Assembly (NCBI RefSeq): GCF_016918855.1 | Contig: NZ_JADKYB010000009.1 | Span: forward strand, 281,872-345,871 | Length of the DNA stretch: 64,000 bases | Reading direction: 5' to 3' | Origin: Actinacidiphila acididurans | GTDB taxonomy: Bacteria > Actinomycetota > Actinomycetes > Streptomycetales > Streptomycetaceae | In this document: piece after piece, positions 45,807-54,800 of the stretch | How the letters are laid out: each line of letters opens with the position of its first letter | Position numbering within the stretch: the stretch's first letter is position 1 | Made by a program: the position numbers and the translations under genes | The notes under the pieces: generated by a model | Databases searched by the model: none | What the model was told of the DNA's origin: nothing | The model's input: only the letters and a program-made list of their open reading frames with translations

Positions 45807-47690
45807 TCAGTTGTCGGCGCTTTGGACGATGGTCCAGGGGCGCATCAGGTCGTCGTCCTCGTGTTCTAGCAGGTGGCAGTGGTGGATGTAGGTTGCCGGG
45901 AGTTCGGTGCCGCTGCCCGGGATCGACGCGATCGGGTCCGTTGGTGGGGTGAAGTCCGGGATGACGATCCGGGTCACTGTTTCCGGGTAGGACTTGAAGG
46001 TGTCTTTGAGGGATACGGCCTCGTCCGGGTCGGGTGGGATCGGCGGGCCGGTGAGGTAGTTCTCCAGTACTGGCAGGTCCTCCGGTTCGCGGCCGCCGTT
46101 GATCCATTTCTCGTACTGCTCCTGGTAGCTCGCGGCGTCGATCGGCTGCCGGTTGAGTACCTGGAAGTTGATGAGGTGGACGTGCATCGGGTGGGCGTCG
46201 TGGTTGGGGTTGATGTACTCCCAGACCTCGCCCGTGCTGGTCGTGACGAAGTCCTGGGAGGGCGCGTAGAACGGCACCGCGTTGAACGTCATGGTGCCGA
46301 AGAGCTGGTGCTGGTAGACGACCCACTCCCGGCGACGCATCTGCGGTGTCGGCTCGAAGGGGGTGACGGCCGGTAGGTCGAGCTTGTCCGGTGGCGTCGA
46401 CTTGTCCCCGCCGCCGGACAGTGGCTTGGTGACCTGGAACTGCATGATCTCCGAGATCTCGGGCCCCAGTCCCGGCATGCCGGGGTAGTGGACCGGGGCG
46501 TGGTAGTTCGTCAGGGTGACGCTCGTGCCCATGGGCAGCTGGCTGAAGTCGACGATCAGGTCGTATCGCTCGGCCGGTGAGATCAGGAAATTCAGCATGC
46601 GCAGGGGGGTGCGCAGACCGCCGTCGGTGCCGATCAGCCAGAACGGCAGGGTGGGCTGGGGCAGGACATCGCGGGGGGTCTCGAACCGCAGCCGCCAGAA
46701 GCGCTCGTTGGAGGCGTTGAGGATGCGGAAGCGGTAGCGGCGGGGCTCGACGGCCAGGAACGGGTAGGCCTTCCCGTTGACGACCGGGGTGTCCTCGCCT
46801 TCCTGCAGGGTCATGGTGTAGGCGAGCGTGCCGTCGGGGTTGAAGGTCTTGTCCTGGAGGATGAGAGGGACCTCGAATTCGCCGCTCGGCAGTCCGAGTT
46901 GCTCGTCCTCGGGGTCGCGGATGGTGTAAAGGCCGGCCAGGCCCGCGTAGACGTTGAGGCTGGTCATCCCCATGCCGTGGTCGTGGTACCAGAGCAGGCA
47001 CGACTGGTCGTGGTTGGTGTAGGCGTAGATCGCCTCGTTGGGTTCGACCCGGTCCGGGTCCAGCGTGCTGTAGGACTCCGCATGGATGCCGTCGGGACTG
47101 TAGGACTGCTTGGGCATGCCGTCGGACTGCGGCGGCGTGTAACCGCCGTGCTGATGGACGACGTTCCACACGTTGACGTCCGGTGGGAACGGCACCTCGC
47201 TCTTGTAGGGAGGAGGTGGGGTCGGAGTGAGCTGGGCGTTGCCGCTGCGGATGTCGTCGATGACGAACTGGAACAGGTGCGTGGTCGGCAGGCGGTTACG
47301 CCACTTGACGACCGTCGGGTGGTCCCTGGTCACCTCGAGGGTCGGCCCGAGGTAGCCCATGCCGATCGGCCGGTGCGGACGGTGCGGGTCCGTGGCCCAA
47401 TACCCCCACACGGTCGCCGGTCCGAGATCGCGGTGGAAGCGCCAGGAGCCGGCCCGCATCGTGATCTCGTAGTAGTCCGCGCCCGGGTAGACCGAGGTGT
47501 CCGCGATCGCGGTCAGCGGCGTGGGCAGCGGGTCGACGTACTTCTCCAGCGCAGGGGTCTGAGGGATGGTGGTGCCCGGGTCTCCGCCCCCGTGAGCCTG
47601 CGCCTGCGCCTGCGTGCTCATGCGGCCCCACGGGACCATGGCCGCACCTCCCATGGCGCCGGCCATGAGGAACTTCCTGCGCTCCACCAT
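45807..47690 (-). CDS. CotA-like multicopper oxidase (laccase/bilirubin-oxidase type)
   Basis: A 627-residue three-domain multicopper oxidase. The Tat signal begins MVERRKFLMAGAMGG. All copper ligands are present: VVHQHGGYTPPQSDG, LLWYHDHGMGMTSLNVYAGL, HPMHVHLINFQVL and YIHHCHLLEHEDDDLMRPW (HCHxxxHE, axial Met). Such enzymes oxidise phenols, bilirubin-like pigments or metals using O2; phenoxazinone-synthase-type chemistry is also possible. I chose ATG 47690 with GGAG 6 bases upstream; an in-frame start at 47711 is possible. It has no obvious partner gene. Confidence 0.93.
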   Translation of the reverse strand: MVERRKFLMAGAMGGAAMVPWGRMSTQAQAQAHGGGDPGTTIPQTPALEKYVDPLPTPLTAIADTSVYPGADYYEITMRAGSWRFHRDLGPATVWGYWATDPHRPHRPIGMGYLGPTLEVTRDHPTVVKWRNRLPTTHLFQFVIDDIRSGNAQLTPTPPPPYKSEVPFPPDVNVWNVVHQHGGYTPPQSDGMPKQSYSPDGIHAESYSTLDPDRVEPNEAIYAYTNHDQSCLLWYHDHGMGMTSLNVYAGLAGLYTIRDPEDEQLGLPSGEFEVPLILQDKTFNPDGTLAYTMTLQEGEDTPVVNGKAYPFLAVEPRRYRFRILNASNERFWRLRFETPRDVLPQPTLPFWLIGTDGGLRTPLRMLNFLISPAERYDLIVDFSQLPMGTSVTLTNYHAPVHYPGMPGLGPEISEIMQFQVTKPLSGGGDKSTPPDKLDLPAVTPFEPTPQMRRREWVVYQHQLFGTMTFNAVPFYAPSQDFVTTSTGEVWEYINPNHDAHPMHVHLINFQVLNRQPIDAASYQEQYEKWINGGREPEDLPVLENYLTGPPIPPDPDEAVSLKDTFKSYPETVTRIVIPDFTPPTDPIASIPGSGTELPATYIHHCHLLEHEDDDLMRPWTIVQSADN

Positions 47691-48049
47691 CGTCTCCAGC
47701 CCTTCTCTCACCGCACGTGACGATCATGAGATACAGGGGTTCCGCGAGAGGTTCGGGGAGCAGGGCCACACGGCATTGGGAAAGCCACTCAAGGGGCCGA
47801 TCCTGGCGACAATTCGACCAGCTTCCAGATGGTAACCGTATGACCGTCACCGGTAGTTGGGGCTTCCTTGGCGCCAGGGGCGGCCCTCGGGCTCGTGGGG
47901 ATTCTCCGTCTGGGTCGAGCGGGTCCATAGAGAAGTTGTCGGCGTGCGCTGCGCCCCCGCCGAACAGGCTGCGCCGCAGGTCAGGAGTCGGGCGCCCGCT
48001 CTTCCTGGGAAGGGGCTGAGGCAACCCCAGAGGCAACCTTGTCTCGGGC
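47691..48049. other. Oxidase upstream region
   Basis: No intact gene. It should hold the oxidase promoter; I see no clear boxes. A scrap of degraded Cys-rich gene tail lies towards 48050. Confidence 0.35.
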
Positions 48050-48379
48050 TACGCCGCGGTGTGCAGCGGCCGGTCGGGCCGGCACACCTGGCCGCCGCGG
48101 CGTCGGCGCGCTCGAGGATAGCGCGAGCCTGCTCGGTGGTCGCGGGCCGGGCGTGGTCGCGGTTGGCGTGGCAGTGTCTGCGGTGCACGACGCGGGCGGG
48201 GCCGACGTCGTCGGTGAAGTACACCCGTTCCTCGACCTTCCAGGCCGGGGCGACGCCGACGCGCTCGGTGGGCACCTGGTCGTAACGCTCGCCCTCGATC
48301 GGCTCGCAGCGGGAGGCCGGGGCCCGTCGGCCTTCGGCAAGACCGCCGTCTTTTCCTTCTGGTCGTGGTCGTCGCTCAC
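48050..48379 (-). pseudogene. Decayed copy of the small Cys-rich protein
   Basis: GTG 48379 starts VSDDHDQKEKTAVLPKADGP. About 100 bp encoding the beta-rich centre are then deleted, and the frame resumes at YDQVPTERVGVAPAWKVEER, DDVGPARVVHRRHCHANRD and, after one more shift, QVCRPDRPLHTAA with stop at 48050. The first Cys pair is altered (HCHA). It is preceded by a REP-A leader that is interrupted by the mini-element at 48448. Confidence 0.75.
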
Positions 48380-48631
48380 GGCTCCGGGCTGGTTATTCTC
48401 CGTTCGATTCCATAGTGGAACGGCTTCCGCCGCTGCACCCGGGGCCGCTGTCCCATGCCACTGATTCTTAACCGATTGGCACTGAAGATGGGCCACTGTG
48501 CGGTTCCTGCCATCGAACCTCGACTACCTGGTCAGGACGATTCCGCTCCCTTCGCCGGCGCCTGGCCGGACGCCCCCGGTCGGGGGCTTCGTCGTTCCCG
48601 TGCTACTCCGCTCGTGCTGCTTGCCCGGGTT

Positions 48632-48645
48632 GAGTACGCGTACTC
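48632..48645. promoter_or_regulatory. Perfect palindrome GAGTACGCGTACTC
   Basis: Located inside the mini-element, 73 bases before its membrane-protein gene. Nearly the same as the dyad at 41404-41417, also followed directly by ATG and then a small membrane-protein gene. Confidence 0.55.
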
Positions 48646-48717
48646 ATGCGGGTGCGGGAGGACCAACGCACGCTACTGGTACGCCGGAGTGTCCGATGTT
48701 CGTGCCCGGGGGGCTTC

Positions 48718-48912
48718 ATGGGTGTCTTGGGTGTGGCGGTGGCGCTGGTGTCCGCGGTGGCGGTATGGCGGCAGTCCCGGTGGTCGGAGCAGGGGCTCGG
48801 CGTCGGCCTGGGATGTCTCCTGGCGGGCGGAGTGGCCCTCACGCTGCTGGTGTGCGTGTGGGCGGTTGTCGTCACCCTCAGCGGGTCGAATCTCGGGCTC
48901 GATGTTCCGTAA
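48718..48912 (+). CDS. Small two-helix membrane protein carried by the mini-element
   Basis: Sixty-four residues: MGVLGVAVALVSAVAVWRQS, then LGCLLAGGVALTLLVCVWAV and a short polar tail. ATG 48718 follows a GGGGGG run; an ATG at 48646, right after the palindrome, would add 24 basic residues. No family is recognised. It is the sole coding content of the element at 48448-48961. Confidence 0.55.
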   Translation: MGVLGVAVALVSAVAVWRQSRWSEQGLGVGLGCLLAGGVALTLLVCVWAVVVTLSGSNLGLDVP

Positions 48913-48961
48913 CGCGAGACCGGTGACAGCCGACCGGTCAAAGTTCAGTGGCACCAGACAG

Positions 48962-49310
48962 CCGTGTTCCACGGACATCACTACCGCAGGTCACGGCTGG
49001 GGAACGCCGGTAAGCGGCCGGTGCGCCGACCGCTGGCGCCAGGGCCGCCGCCCGCTCGACACCTGCCCGAACACGGATGTATGGGTGTGGAACGCCATGG
49101 ATGGGCGAGGAATTGGGCAATCCGTGCAGTCAAGGGGGCGGGGAAGGCGATATCGGGCGTTGTGGAACAGCCGTGGGGTGGCGTCGGCGGGCGGCAGGGG
49201 GAGTGCGCTGCTGCGGCACGGCGAAGTACACGGGCGCGGTCGGGGGCGCGGTTTGGGCAGGTCAGCGCGGCGGGCAAAGTGCGTGCCGGTCGGGCTGAGT
49301 GATATGGCAG
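48962..49310. repeat. REP-A (right part) plus REP-B, full copy
   Basis: GTGTTCCACGGACATCACTA begins the REP-A remainder (core 48977-48994). REP-B follows, with GAATTGGGCAATCCGTG, GAAGGCGATATCGGGCG and GTCAGCGCGGCGGGCAAAG. It leads into the start of a replication-relaxation-like frame (VPVGLSDMA). Confidence 0.85.
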
Positions 49311-49580
49311 TGGCAGGGGTGTGGCCGCCGGCGGCCGCCGATGCGGGGGACTGGCAGATCGAGCCGGCGCATCCGACGCCGACAGGGGCGCTGGTCCCCG
49401 ATGTCGTGGTGCTGCTCGCCACGGGGGCGGTTTGCGTTCGTGGAACTGGATTGCGGCACGATGTCCTACGCACGCCTGCTGGCGAAGGTCGACCGGTACG
49501 CCGCCTACCGCACCGCCCCCAGCAGGTGCAGCAGCTGGAGGCTGAAGCCCTTCGGCAGGCGGCCGACCGCCTCTAGGGTG
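49290..49580 (+). pseudogene. Replication-relaxation protein remnant 4
   Basis: From GTG ~49281 the frame reads VGLSDMAVAGVWPPAAADAG, DWQIEPAHPTPTGALVPDVV and VLLATGG. A frameshift then leads to FVELDCGTMSYARLLAKVDR and YAAYRTAPSR. This is the middle of the family (AFVELDxGTMSYARLLAKxDRYAAYR). The rest is lost. Confidence 0.6.
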
Positions 49581-49617
49581 TGGATCCCGAAAGTCCACCG
49601 ACCGGTCCGGAGATGCT

Positions 49618-50007
49618 GTGCCCCTGCAGATGAAGTTGACCGCGATAACACTCGACTGCCCTGATCCGCTCGCTTTGTTGGCGTTCTATCAGCAGGCCAC
49701 CGGCCTTGAGCCCCACCCGAAATCAGACGCCCACTTCGCCGGTATCACTCGTGAGGACGGACTCTTCATCGGCTTCCAACGGGTCGACGACTACCAAGCT
49801 CCCCGCTGGCCCGACCAAACGGTGCCTCAACAGTGCCACCTCGACTTCGCGGTCCAGGACATGGACGAGGCGGAGGCCCAACTGCTGGAACTTGGCGCGA
49901 GGAGGCCGGACCACCAGCCGGGCAAGGACAAACATTGGCGGGTCCTCACTGATCCGGCCGGGCATCCCTTCTGCCTAATCAAAGACAAAGAGCGCAAATT
50001 TACCTAA
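49618..50007 (+). CDS. VOC-family (glyoxalase-like) protein
   Basis: A 129-residue single-domain VOC protein: LTAITLDCPDPLALLAFYQQ, FIGFQRVDDYQAPRWPDQTV, CHLDFAVQDMDEAEAQLLEL and LTDPAGHPFCLIKDKE. It is of the glyoxalase_6 group. GTG 49618 has GGAG 5 bases upstream; ATG 49630 is the alternative. Exact activity is unknown. It is less GC-rich near its ends than its neighbours. Confidence 0.85.
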   Translation: MPLQMKLTAITLDCPDPLALLAFYQQATGLEPHPKSDAHFAGITREDGLFIGFQRVDDYQAPRWPDQTVPQQCHLDFAVQDMDEAEAQLLELGARRPDHQPGKDKHWRVLTDPAGHPFCLIKDKERKFT

Positions 50008-50154
50008 TCCGGCGGACCGTCGCACCTGGTGGGCATGCTACGCAGGTCGGACAGGGCGGTCACATCGGGACCGCCCTGCAGTCTCCAAACTGCACTTCGA
50101 TCCGGCGTTCTCCCATCGACCTCGCCCCGTCAGCCTTCGGTGGCAGACGAACAC

Positions 50155-50203
50155 GTCGGTCAAATTTCAGTGGCAAACGGTCAACGTTCAGTGGCACCGG
50201 ACA
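50155..50203. repeat. IS21-like end repeats abutting REP-A
   Basis: GGTCAAATTTCAGTGGCAAA and GGTCAACGTTCAGTGGCACC are two direct 20-bp repeats. The second is the same sequence type as the right end of the mini-element at 48934-48961. It joins REP-A at the same base (GACAG then GTGTTCC). Confidence 0.6.
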
Positions 50204-50535
50204 GGTGTTCCGCGGGCATCACTGCCGCAGGTCACGGTCGTGGAATGCGGTGAGCGGCGGGGTTCGCGTCGACCGGGCACCGCACCCGTCGCCCGTTCCG
50301 CAGCGCTCGAGCAGGGGCGTATGGGAGTGGAACGGCGGGGAATTGGGCAGTCCGTGCGGTCAAGGGGGTGGACAAAGCGATATCGGGCGCCGTGGAAGAG
50401 CCGGGGAGTGCCGCCGGTGAGCGGCACGGGGAGTGCACTGCTGCGGTGCGGCAAAGTACATGCAAGCGGCGGCAGGCGGTGTCCGTGCAGGTCAGCGCGG
50501 TGCGGTAGGTGCATGCCGGTCGGACTGAGTGATAT
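50204..50535. repeat. REP-A plus REP-B, full copy
   Basis: The REP-A core is at 50218-50235 and the REP-B core GGGGAATTGGGCAGTCCGT at 50337-50355, then GCGATATCGGGCGCCGTGGA and AGTGCACTGCTGCGGTGCGG. It ends in ATGCCGGTCGGACTGAGTGA (MPVGLSD), the same reading-frame start seen after the copy at 48962. Confidence 0.85.
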
Positions 50536-50612
50536 GGCGGGCTCCGGCGGACTGCCCGCTGCCTGGCGGTCGCGGTGCGGGCCGGCTGGTGGGGGCTGGG
50601 AGGATGGGTGGC

Positions 50613-50996
50613 ATGACGAGTGAGTCGGCCGAGTCGGCGCAGTATGACGGGCGGTTGCGGGACCTGGAGGCGGAGGCGTTCCGCGCCGGCCGCACCCTGG
50701 CCGAGCACGGCGAGCAGCTGGCGTCGATCCGGGATCAGCAGCGCACCGCGTTCGGCAACATCGACTCCCTCGCCGACGCGATCGGCGCGCCGGGGGAGCG
50801 CTCGATCGCCCGGCGGCTGGAGGCCCTGGAGGGCGCGGTCGGGGCGCTGCGGGAGACGCAGATCGAGCACGGCCGGGAGCTCCAGTCGCACGGTCGGATG
50901 CTGGAGCAGCTGGCGGGCGCGGTCGGCTCGCTTGTCGAGGGCCAGGCCCGCATCCTTGAGCGCCTGGACGAGATCGCCCCGCCCCGGCAGGACTGA
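50613..50996 (+). CDS. Coiled-coil protein, 127 residues
   Basis: ATG 50613 follows GGGAGG. Almost the whole protein is heptad-like: GRLRDLEAEAFRAGRTLAEH, SIARRLEALEGAVGALRETQ, HGRMLEQLAGAVGSLVEGQA. No membrane helix. It may assemble or act as a partner of a plasmid-type replication or partition protein, judging by the adjacent repeat module; that is inference. Confidence 0.7.
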   Translation: MTSESAESAQYDGRLRDLEAEAFRAGRTLAEHGEQLASIRDQQRTAFGNIDSLADAIGAPGERSIARRLEALEGAVGALRETQIEHGRELQSHGRMLEQLAGAVGSLVEGQARILERLDEIAPPRQD

Positions 50997-53887
50997 CCGC
51001 CCGCGGCTGGCCGCCCTGGTGGTGTCTCCCGTGTGAGACACCGGCCGCCCGCGGGCCGGGTTGCCGTTGGGGGTTCCTGTTCGGGTGCGGGTCTGGGTTC
51101 CGGTGCGGGTGCCCGCTGGAGCGGAAGCCCTCGGGTGCCGTCTTGGTGCGGGTCGGCCGCGTCTTGCGGGTTCCGGTGGCGGCCGCAACTGGGCGCGACG
51201 TCGTGCCTGTGGGTGATGTGCCGGTGGGCGGGGTCCGGCAACCAGGCGTTCAACCAGCCGTTCACGGGGGCGTTCAACCATCCGTGCGCAACAGCGGGTG
51301 ACCGCCGCCGGGAACCGTGCTGTGACCTGTGGCAGTGATGTCCGCCGTGCCGCTCGCCGGCGCCGACTTCCCCTCGTTCCGCCCCTTTCCGCCCATGGAG
51401 GAAGGGAGAGACGGGGGTGGTGCGGGTCGTTGCTCGGGGAACGGCGCGTGGGTCTGGCCTGGCCCGCTTCCCAGTGGTCGCGGGCCGGGCGCGGCAGTCC
51501 GGGCCGGTTCGGGGCCGGGTTCACGGGGTTCATCACGCGGCCCGGATCGCGGTGAACCGTCGTGTCCAAGGTGCGCGGACACGCGTACGCGTGTGGAGCC
51601 GTGGGCGGTCTTCACCTTCCGCGGGTGCCGGGGCTGCCGCGCGAAGGTGACGGTGGGGGTGGGAGTGCCTCTCCCCGGAGGGGCTGGGGAGAGGTGTCGG
51701 GGCTGGCGGCCGGGTTGCACTTCGGGTGCGGCTGCGGGAACCGGGCGGGCCCGCCGGGGCGGGGTGGACCGGCCGCGGCACGTCCGGGGACACGTCCGGC
51801 GATACGGTGTGCGACACCTTCGCCGAGACTGCCGGTGAGCCCTCCGGCGCCACCGTGGGCGACACCTCGGCGGGGCCGGTTGCACCGGCACCCGGCGTGC
51901 GGGACACCGGCCCGGCACGGCCGCGCGCGGTCGCGGTGAACGTGCTGGTCAGCGCCCGGCGGGGCGTTAAGTGCAGCCTGACAACCACCTCCGGCCTGCC
52001 CGACGCCCCCTTGCACCTGGTGGAAGAAGTGGCGGGTGACGGGTGCGCGGGCGGCCCGGAGGTGGCCGGGCGGCCGGCGGGTGGGGTCGCGGCGCCCGGG
52101 CGGGGGAGCGGTGGGGAAGCGGGCCCGTGCCGGGCCGGACGGTGCTTCCCGGGGCCGGGATGGGTCTCCCAGGGAAGTAGTCGGCGCGGCCGGCGCCCCT
52201 TGTCCGCGGCGGTGGCCTGGTGTTCCGGGCGCGCCTGTGCCCGATCGTGGGCGACTCCGCAGGCGACTCCGTGGGCAACTCCGCAGACGCCTCGGCAGGC
52301 AACCTGCGCGCGAATCGGAACCGGCGCGGGGGTGTCCGACACGACGCGCACCAGGACGCGCAGCACAACGCGCGACAGGACCGCGCGACACAACGCGCAC
52401 CCCCTCCGTATGCGGCTTCCCGGGAAAGGGGTGCTGACCTGCGGCGGGTAAATGCATCGGGGGTCTGCGGGGCGCTGACAACCCCTCGGGGCCCCACCCG
52501 TGCACCGCCGCCAGGAGGAGAGGGAGGCAAGCGGAAGCCGGGCCGGTGCGCCTCGGGGCCGGGCGGGGTGGGGCCTTCGCGGCCGGGCGGCCGGGCCGCT
52601 CCTGGTGGTCGCGGCGGGCACGGTGGTGACCGTGGTCACCACTTCGGTGAAGGTCCGACCGGCACCGCGGCCGGCGCTGGTGGTCAGCAGGACGGGCGGT
52701 TCCAGGCTGGTGCCGGGCGGCGGCGGTGACCACGACCACCGCCGGCGTCACCGCCGCCGACTGCTCGGCCGGCGGCGGTGACGGGTAGGCCATGGGGGGA
52801 CCATGGCGCCAAGTCCACCGAGTCGCCTGCGAAACTCGCAAGCCCTGCCCCGGCCTTCACGGCGCGCAGCGGCCGGGAGGAACCGGGCTGCGTTTGGACT
52901 GGCCGGACGGGAAGCGGAATGCTGTGCCGCAGGGTGCGGCAGCACGCGCAACTAGAGCGCACGTGCCCCGGATTGCGATGGTTTGGCGCGCGCAACTAGA
53001 GCGCACCCCCGAAGTACACGGCTCTGCGGAAAACCGGTTCTGACCTGCGGTAGTGATGTCCGGCGGGCACGTCCTGGGCGCTGACTTCCCTCAGTTCTCC
53101 GCTCTCCCGTCCCGCCACCTACAAGGACGGTGGCGGAAGCGGAAGCGCGGAGAGCTTCGGGAACAGGGCCGGATGGGTGGCCGTGCCCGGCCTCGGCCCG
53201 GCCGCGGCGGCGAGCGCCGGGTGGGTCAGGCGGGCGTTGCCGGTCCGGCGCCCAGGATGCGGCGCCCGTGGTCGCGTTCGGGTCGGGCAAGTGGGGCCGG
53301 TACGGCAGGGACGAGGCGCTGTGCGGCGGTGCCGCGCAGGGGCCAGGGCGGCAGGACGTTCGCAGCGATGGGTGACAACTCCGGGTTGTCATCGGGGTTG
53401 GGGCCGGTGCCCAGTGGGCGGCGCATGATCACCGGCACAGGGTGCCTGCCCGGCCGCGAATCCGCGCCGGATCGGCGCGGCGGGGGCCCTGAAGGACGCC
53501 ATTGGCGTCCGTGTCGCCGGGCTCGGGGGAGGGCCTGGGGCGTAGTGCTGGTGTCAAGGCCCGTCCAGGGCTGCGGCGAACGGAACCGCGGACCGGGTAC
53601 GTCGGGGAGGCGGGTGTGGGGGTCGGTGTCCCGGCGTTAAGGGTGTCCGGCCGCCGCGACAGGCAGGGTTCGGCAGGCGGGCCGGGCCGCCGTGCTCAGG
53701 GGGTGCGGTAGAGCCGCTGTACGCCCGTGTGGCGGCTTCGTGGCAGCGGCCGGGCGCGTTTGTCGTCTTGTGTCAGCGGGGCAGGCAGGGCGGACACGAG
53801 GGCCGGGCCGGGGACAGGGGGGCGTGTGGACAGCTCGTGCGAAGGCGGTGCCGGTGCGTGGCACCTGGGGTGCGCCGTGTCCGTATC
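50997..53887. other. 2.9-kb region without intact genes
   Basis: Decayed accessory DNA. I see an imperfect palindrome GTGTCTCCCGTGTGAGACAC (51022-51041); two inverted REP-A cores (51322-51339, 53041-53057), each followed by a related GCC/TGACTTCCC sequence; Ser/Asp/Gly/Thr periodic stretches (plus strand near 51780-51870 and 52240-52310); a short coding-like scrap VKCSLTTTSGLPDAPLHLVE near 51965-52030; GGCGGTGAC/GTCACCGCC inverted arms at 52710-52785; and REP-D at 53521-53569. No frame here deserves a gene call. Confidence 0.5.
53695..53818 (+). repeat. ~120-bp direct repeat, left copy
   Basis: AGAGCCGCTGTACGCCCGTG, GTGGCGGCTTCGTGGCAGC and GTGTCAGCGGGGC match 54640-54760 at roughly 80% in the same orientation, on either side of the gene at 53888. 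Confidence 0.75.
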
Positions 53888-54628
53888 GTGGCGTTGGTGG
53901 AACGGACGCGGATACTGCAGGAGTTGGCCGTGCGCGGCACGGATACCGATCCGGCGCGGTGCGCGCAGATCGCGGCGGACCTTGGCCTGCTCAGGTCCGA
54001 CATGCTCGCGGTCGCCGGGCATCGGGTGCCGGCCGAGCTGCTGCCTCCCGTGCGTGACGGACGGGTCATGAGGGAGTTCGCCTACCGGGTCAGTTACTGC
54101 GACCACGCGCAGATGGCGGCGCTGTCGGACTTCGTGCGCACCCTGCCGGCCCCGCCCCCGGATCCGTCACCGCGTCCGGAGCCCGACCGGAAGGTCCAGG
54201 CGCATCCGGACGCGGGCCCGTTCGCGACCGTGCTCGACCAGCTCATCCGCAACCGCGGCTTCGGGGTGCGCGAGCTGCCGTTCATGGGGCTTTCCCTCAG
54301 CACGATCTACGGAAGCATGCTGAGATTCGACCGCCGCGACGAGCATCGCTGGCACCGGCTGAGCAACATGGCGGGCTCGCTGGGCTGGCGCTTCGAGGAC
54401 CTGATCGCTGTCGCGGGTGAGCCGCCTTCCGGGCGCCCGCGCCACCCCATGCACTGCCACCACCTCGGCCAGGTCTACATGGCGGCGATACCGCTGACGA
54501 CCGAGCAACTCATCACCGTTACCCTGCAGGCCGACCGCCTGAGCCGACGCCCGGACCAGGGCGCCTGGCGGCCGGTCTCCCAGGGCTTCGTCCGGGAGTG
54601 CCCCGACCGGCCCGCCGACCCCGCCTGA
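53888..54628 (+). CDS. Putative HTH-like regulator between direct repeats
   Basis: A 246-residue protein, start uncertain (GTG 53888 chosen). It holds ERTRILQELAVRGTDTDPAR at the N-terminus, a Pro-rich centre, and a probable HTH near residues 130-180 (RNRGFGVRELPFMGLSLSTI, RWHRLSNMAGSLGWRFEDLI). No family name is certain. It is bracketed by ~120-bp direct repeats and could be a mobile-element or conjugation regulator. Confidence 0.65.
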   Translation: MALVERTRILQELAVRGTDTDPARCAQIAADLGLLRSDMLAVAGHRVPAELLPPVRDGRVMREFAYRVSYCDHAQMAALSDFVRTLPAPPPDPSPRPEPDRKVQAHPDAGPFATVLDQLIRNRGFGVRELPFMGLSLSTIYGSMLRFDRRDEHRWHRLSNMAGSLGWRFEDLIAVAGEPPSGRPRHPMHCHHLGQVYMAAIPLTTEQLITVTLQADRLSRRPDQGAWRPVSQGFVRECPDRPADPA

Positions 54629-54639
54629 CCGCTCGGGGT

Positions 54640-54760
54640 GGCGCGGCAGAGCCGCTGTACGCGCGTGTGGCGGCTTTGTGGCAGCAGCCGGGGAGGTGTC
54701 CGTCTCGTGTCAGCGGGGCGGACACGGAGGCGCACAAGGGCCGGGTCAGGGCTCCCTGTT
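54640..54760 (+). repeat. ~120-bp direct repeat, right copy
   Basis: Matches 53695-53818: AGAGCCGCTGTACGCGCGTG, GTGGCGGCTTTGTGGCAGC, GTGTCAGCGGGGC. Confidence 0.75.
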
Positions 54761-54800
54761 GGGGTGCCCGGCCCGGCCTCGTGTTGTGCTTGTGCGGGTC

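Larger units (their letters stand above)
48448..48961. mobile_element. ~0.5-kb mini-element inserted in REP-A
   Basis: The left end (48448-48474) CTGTCCCATGCCACTGATTC... and the reverse complement of the right end (48934-48961) CTGTCTGGTGCCACTGAACT... form terminal inverted repeats. Inner repeats of the TGGCACTGAA type recall IS21-family ends. REP-A is split exactly here: CACCCGG lies left and GTGTTCCACGGACATC right, with CCG on both sides as a possible short duplication. The only gene inside encodes a 64-residue membrane protein; no transposase. Confidence 0.6.

Noticed and set aside
52700..52790. GGCGGTGAC/GTCACCGCC arms as a terminator or operator
   Set aside because: No gene lies next to them and the sequence is a run of similar triplets, so pairing can arise from composition alone.
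51000..53850. Several 100-370 codon frames in the 51-54 kb region
   Set aside because: Low-complexity Pro/Arg/Gly/Ala content, no ribosome sites, mutual overlap on both strands; they behave like random open frames in G/C-rich DNA.
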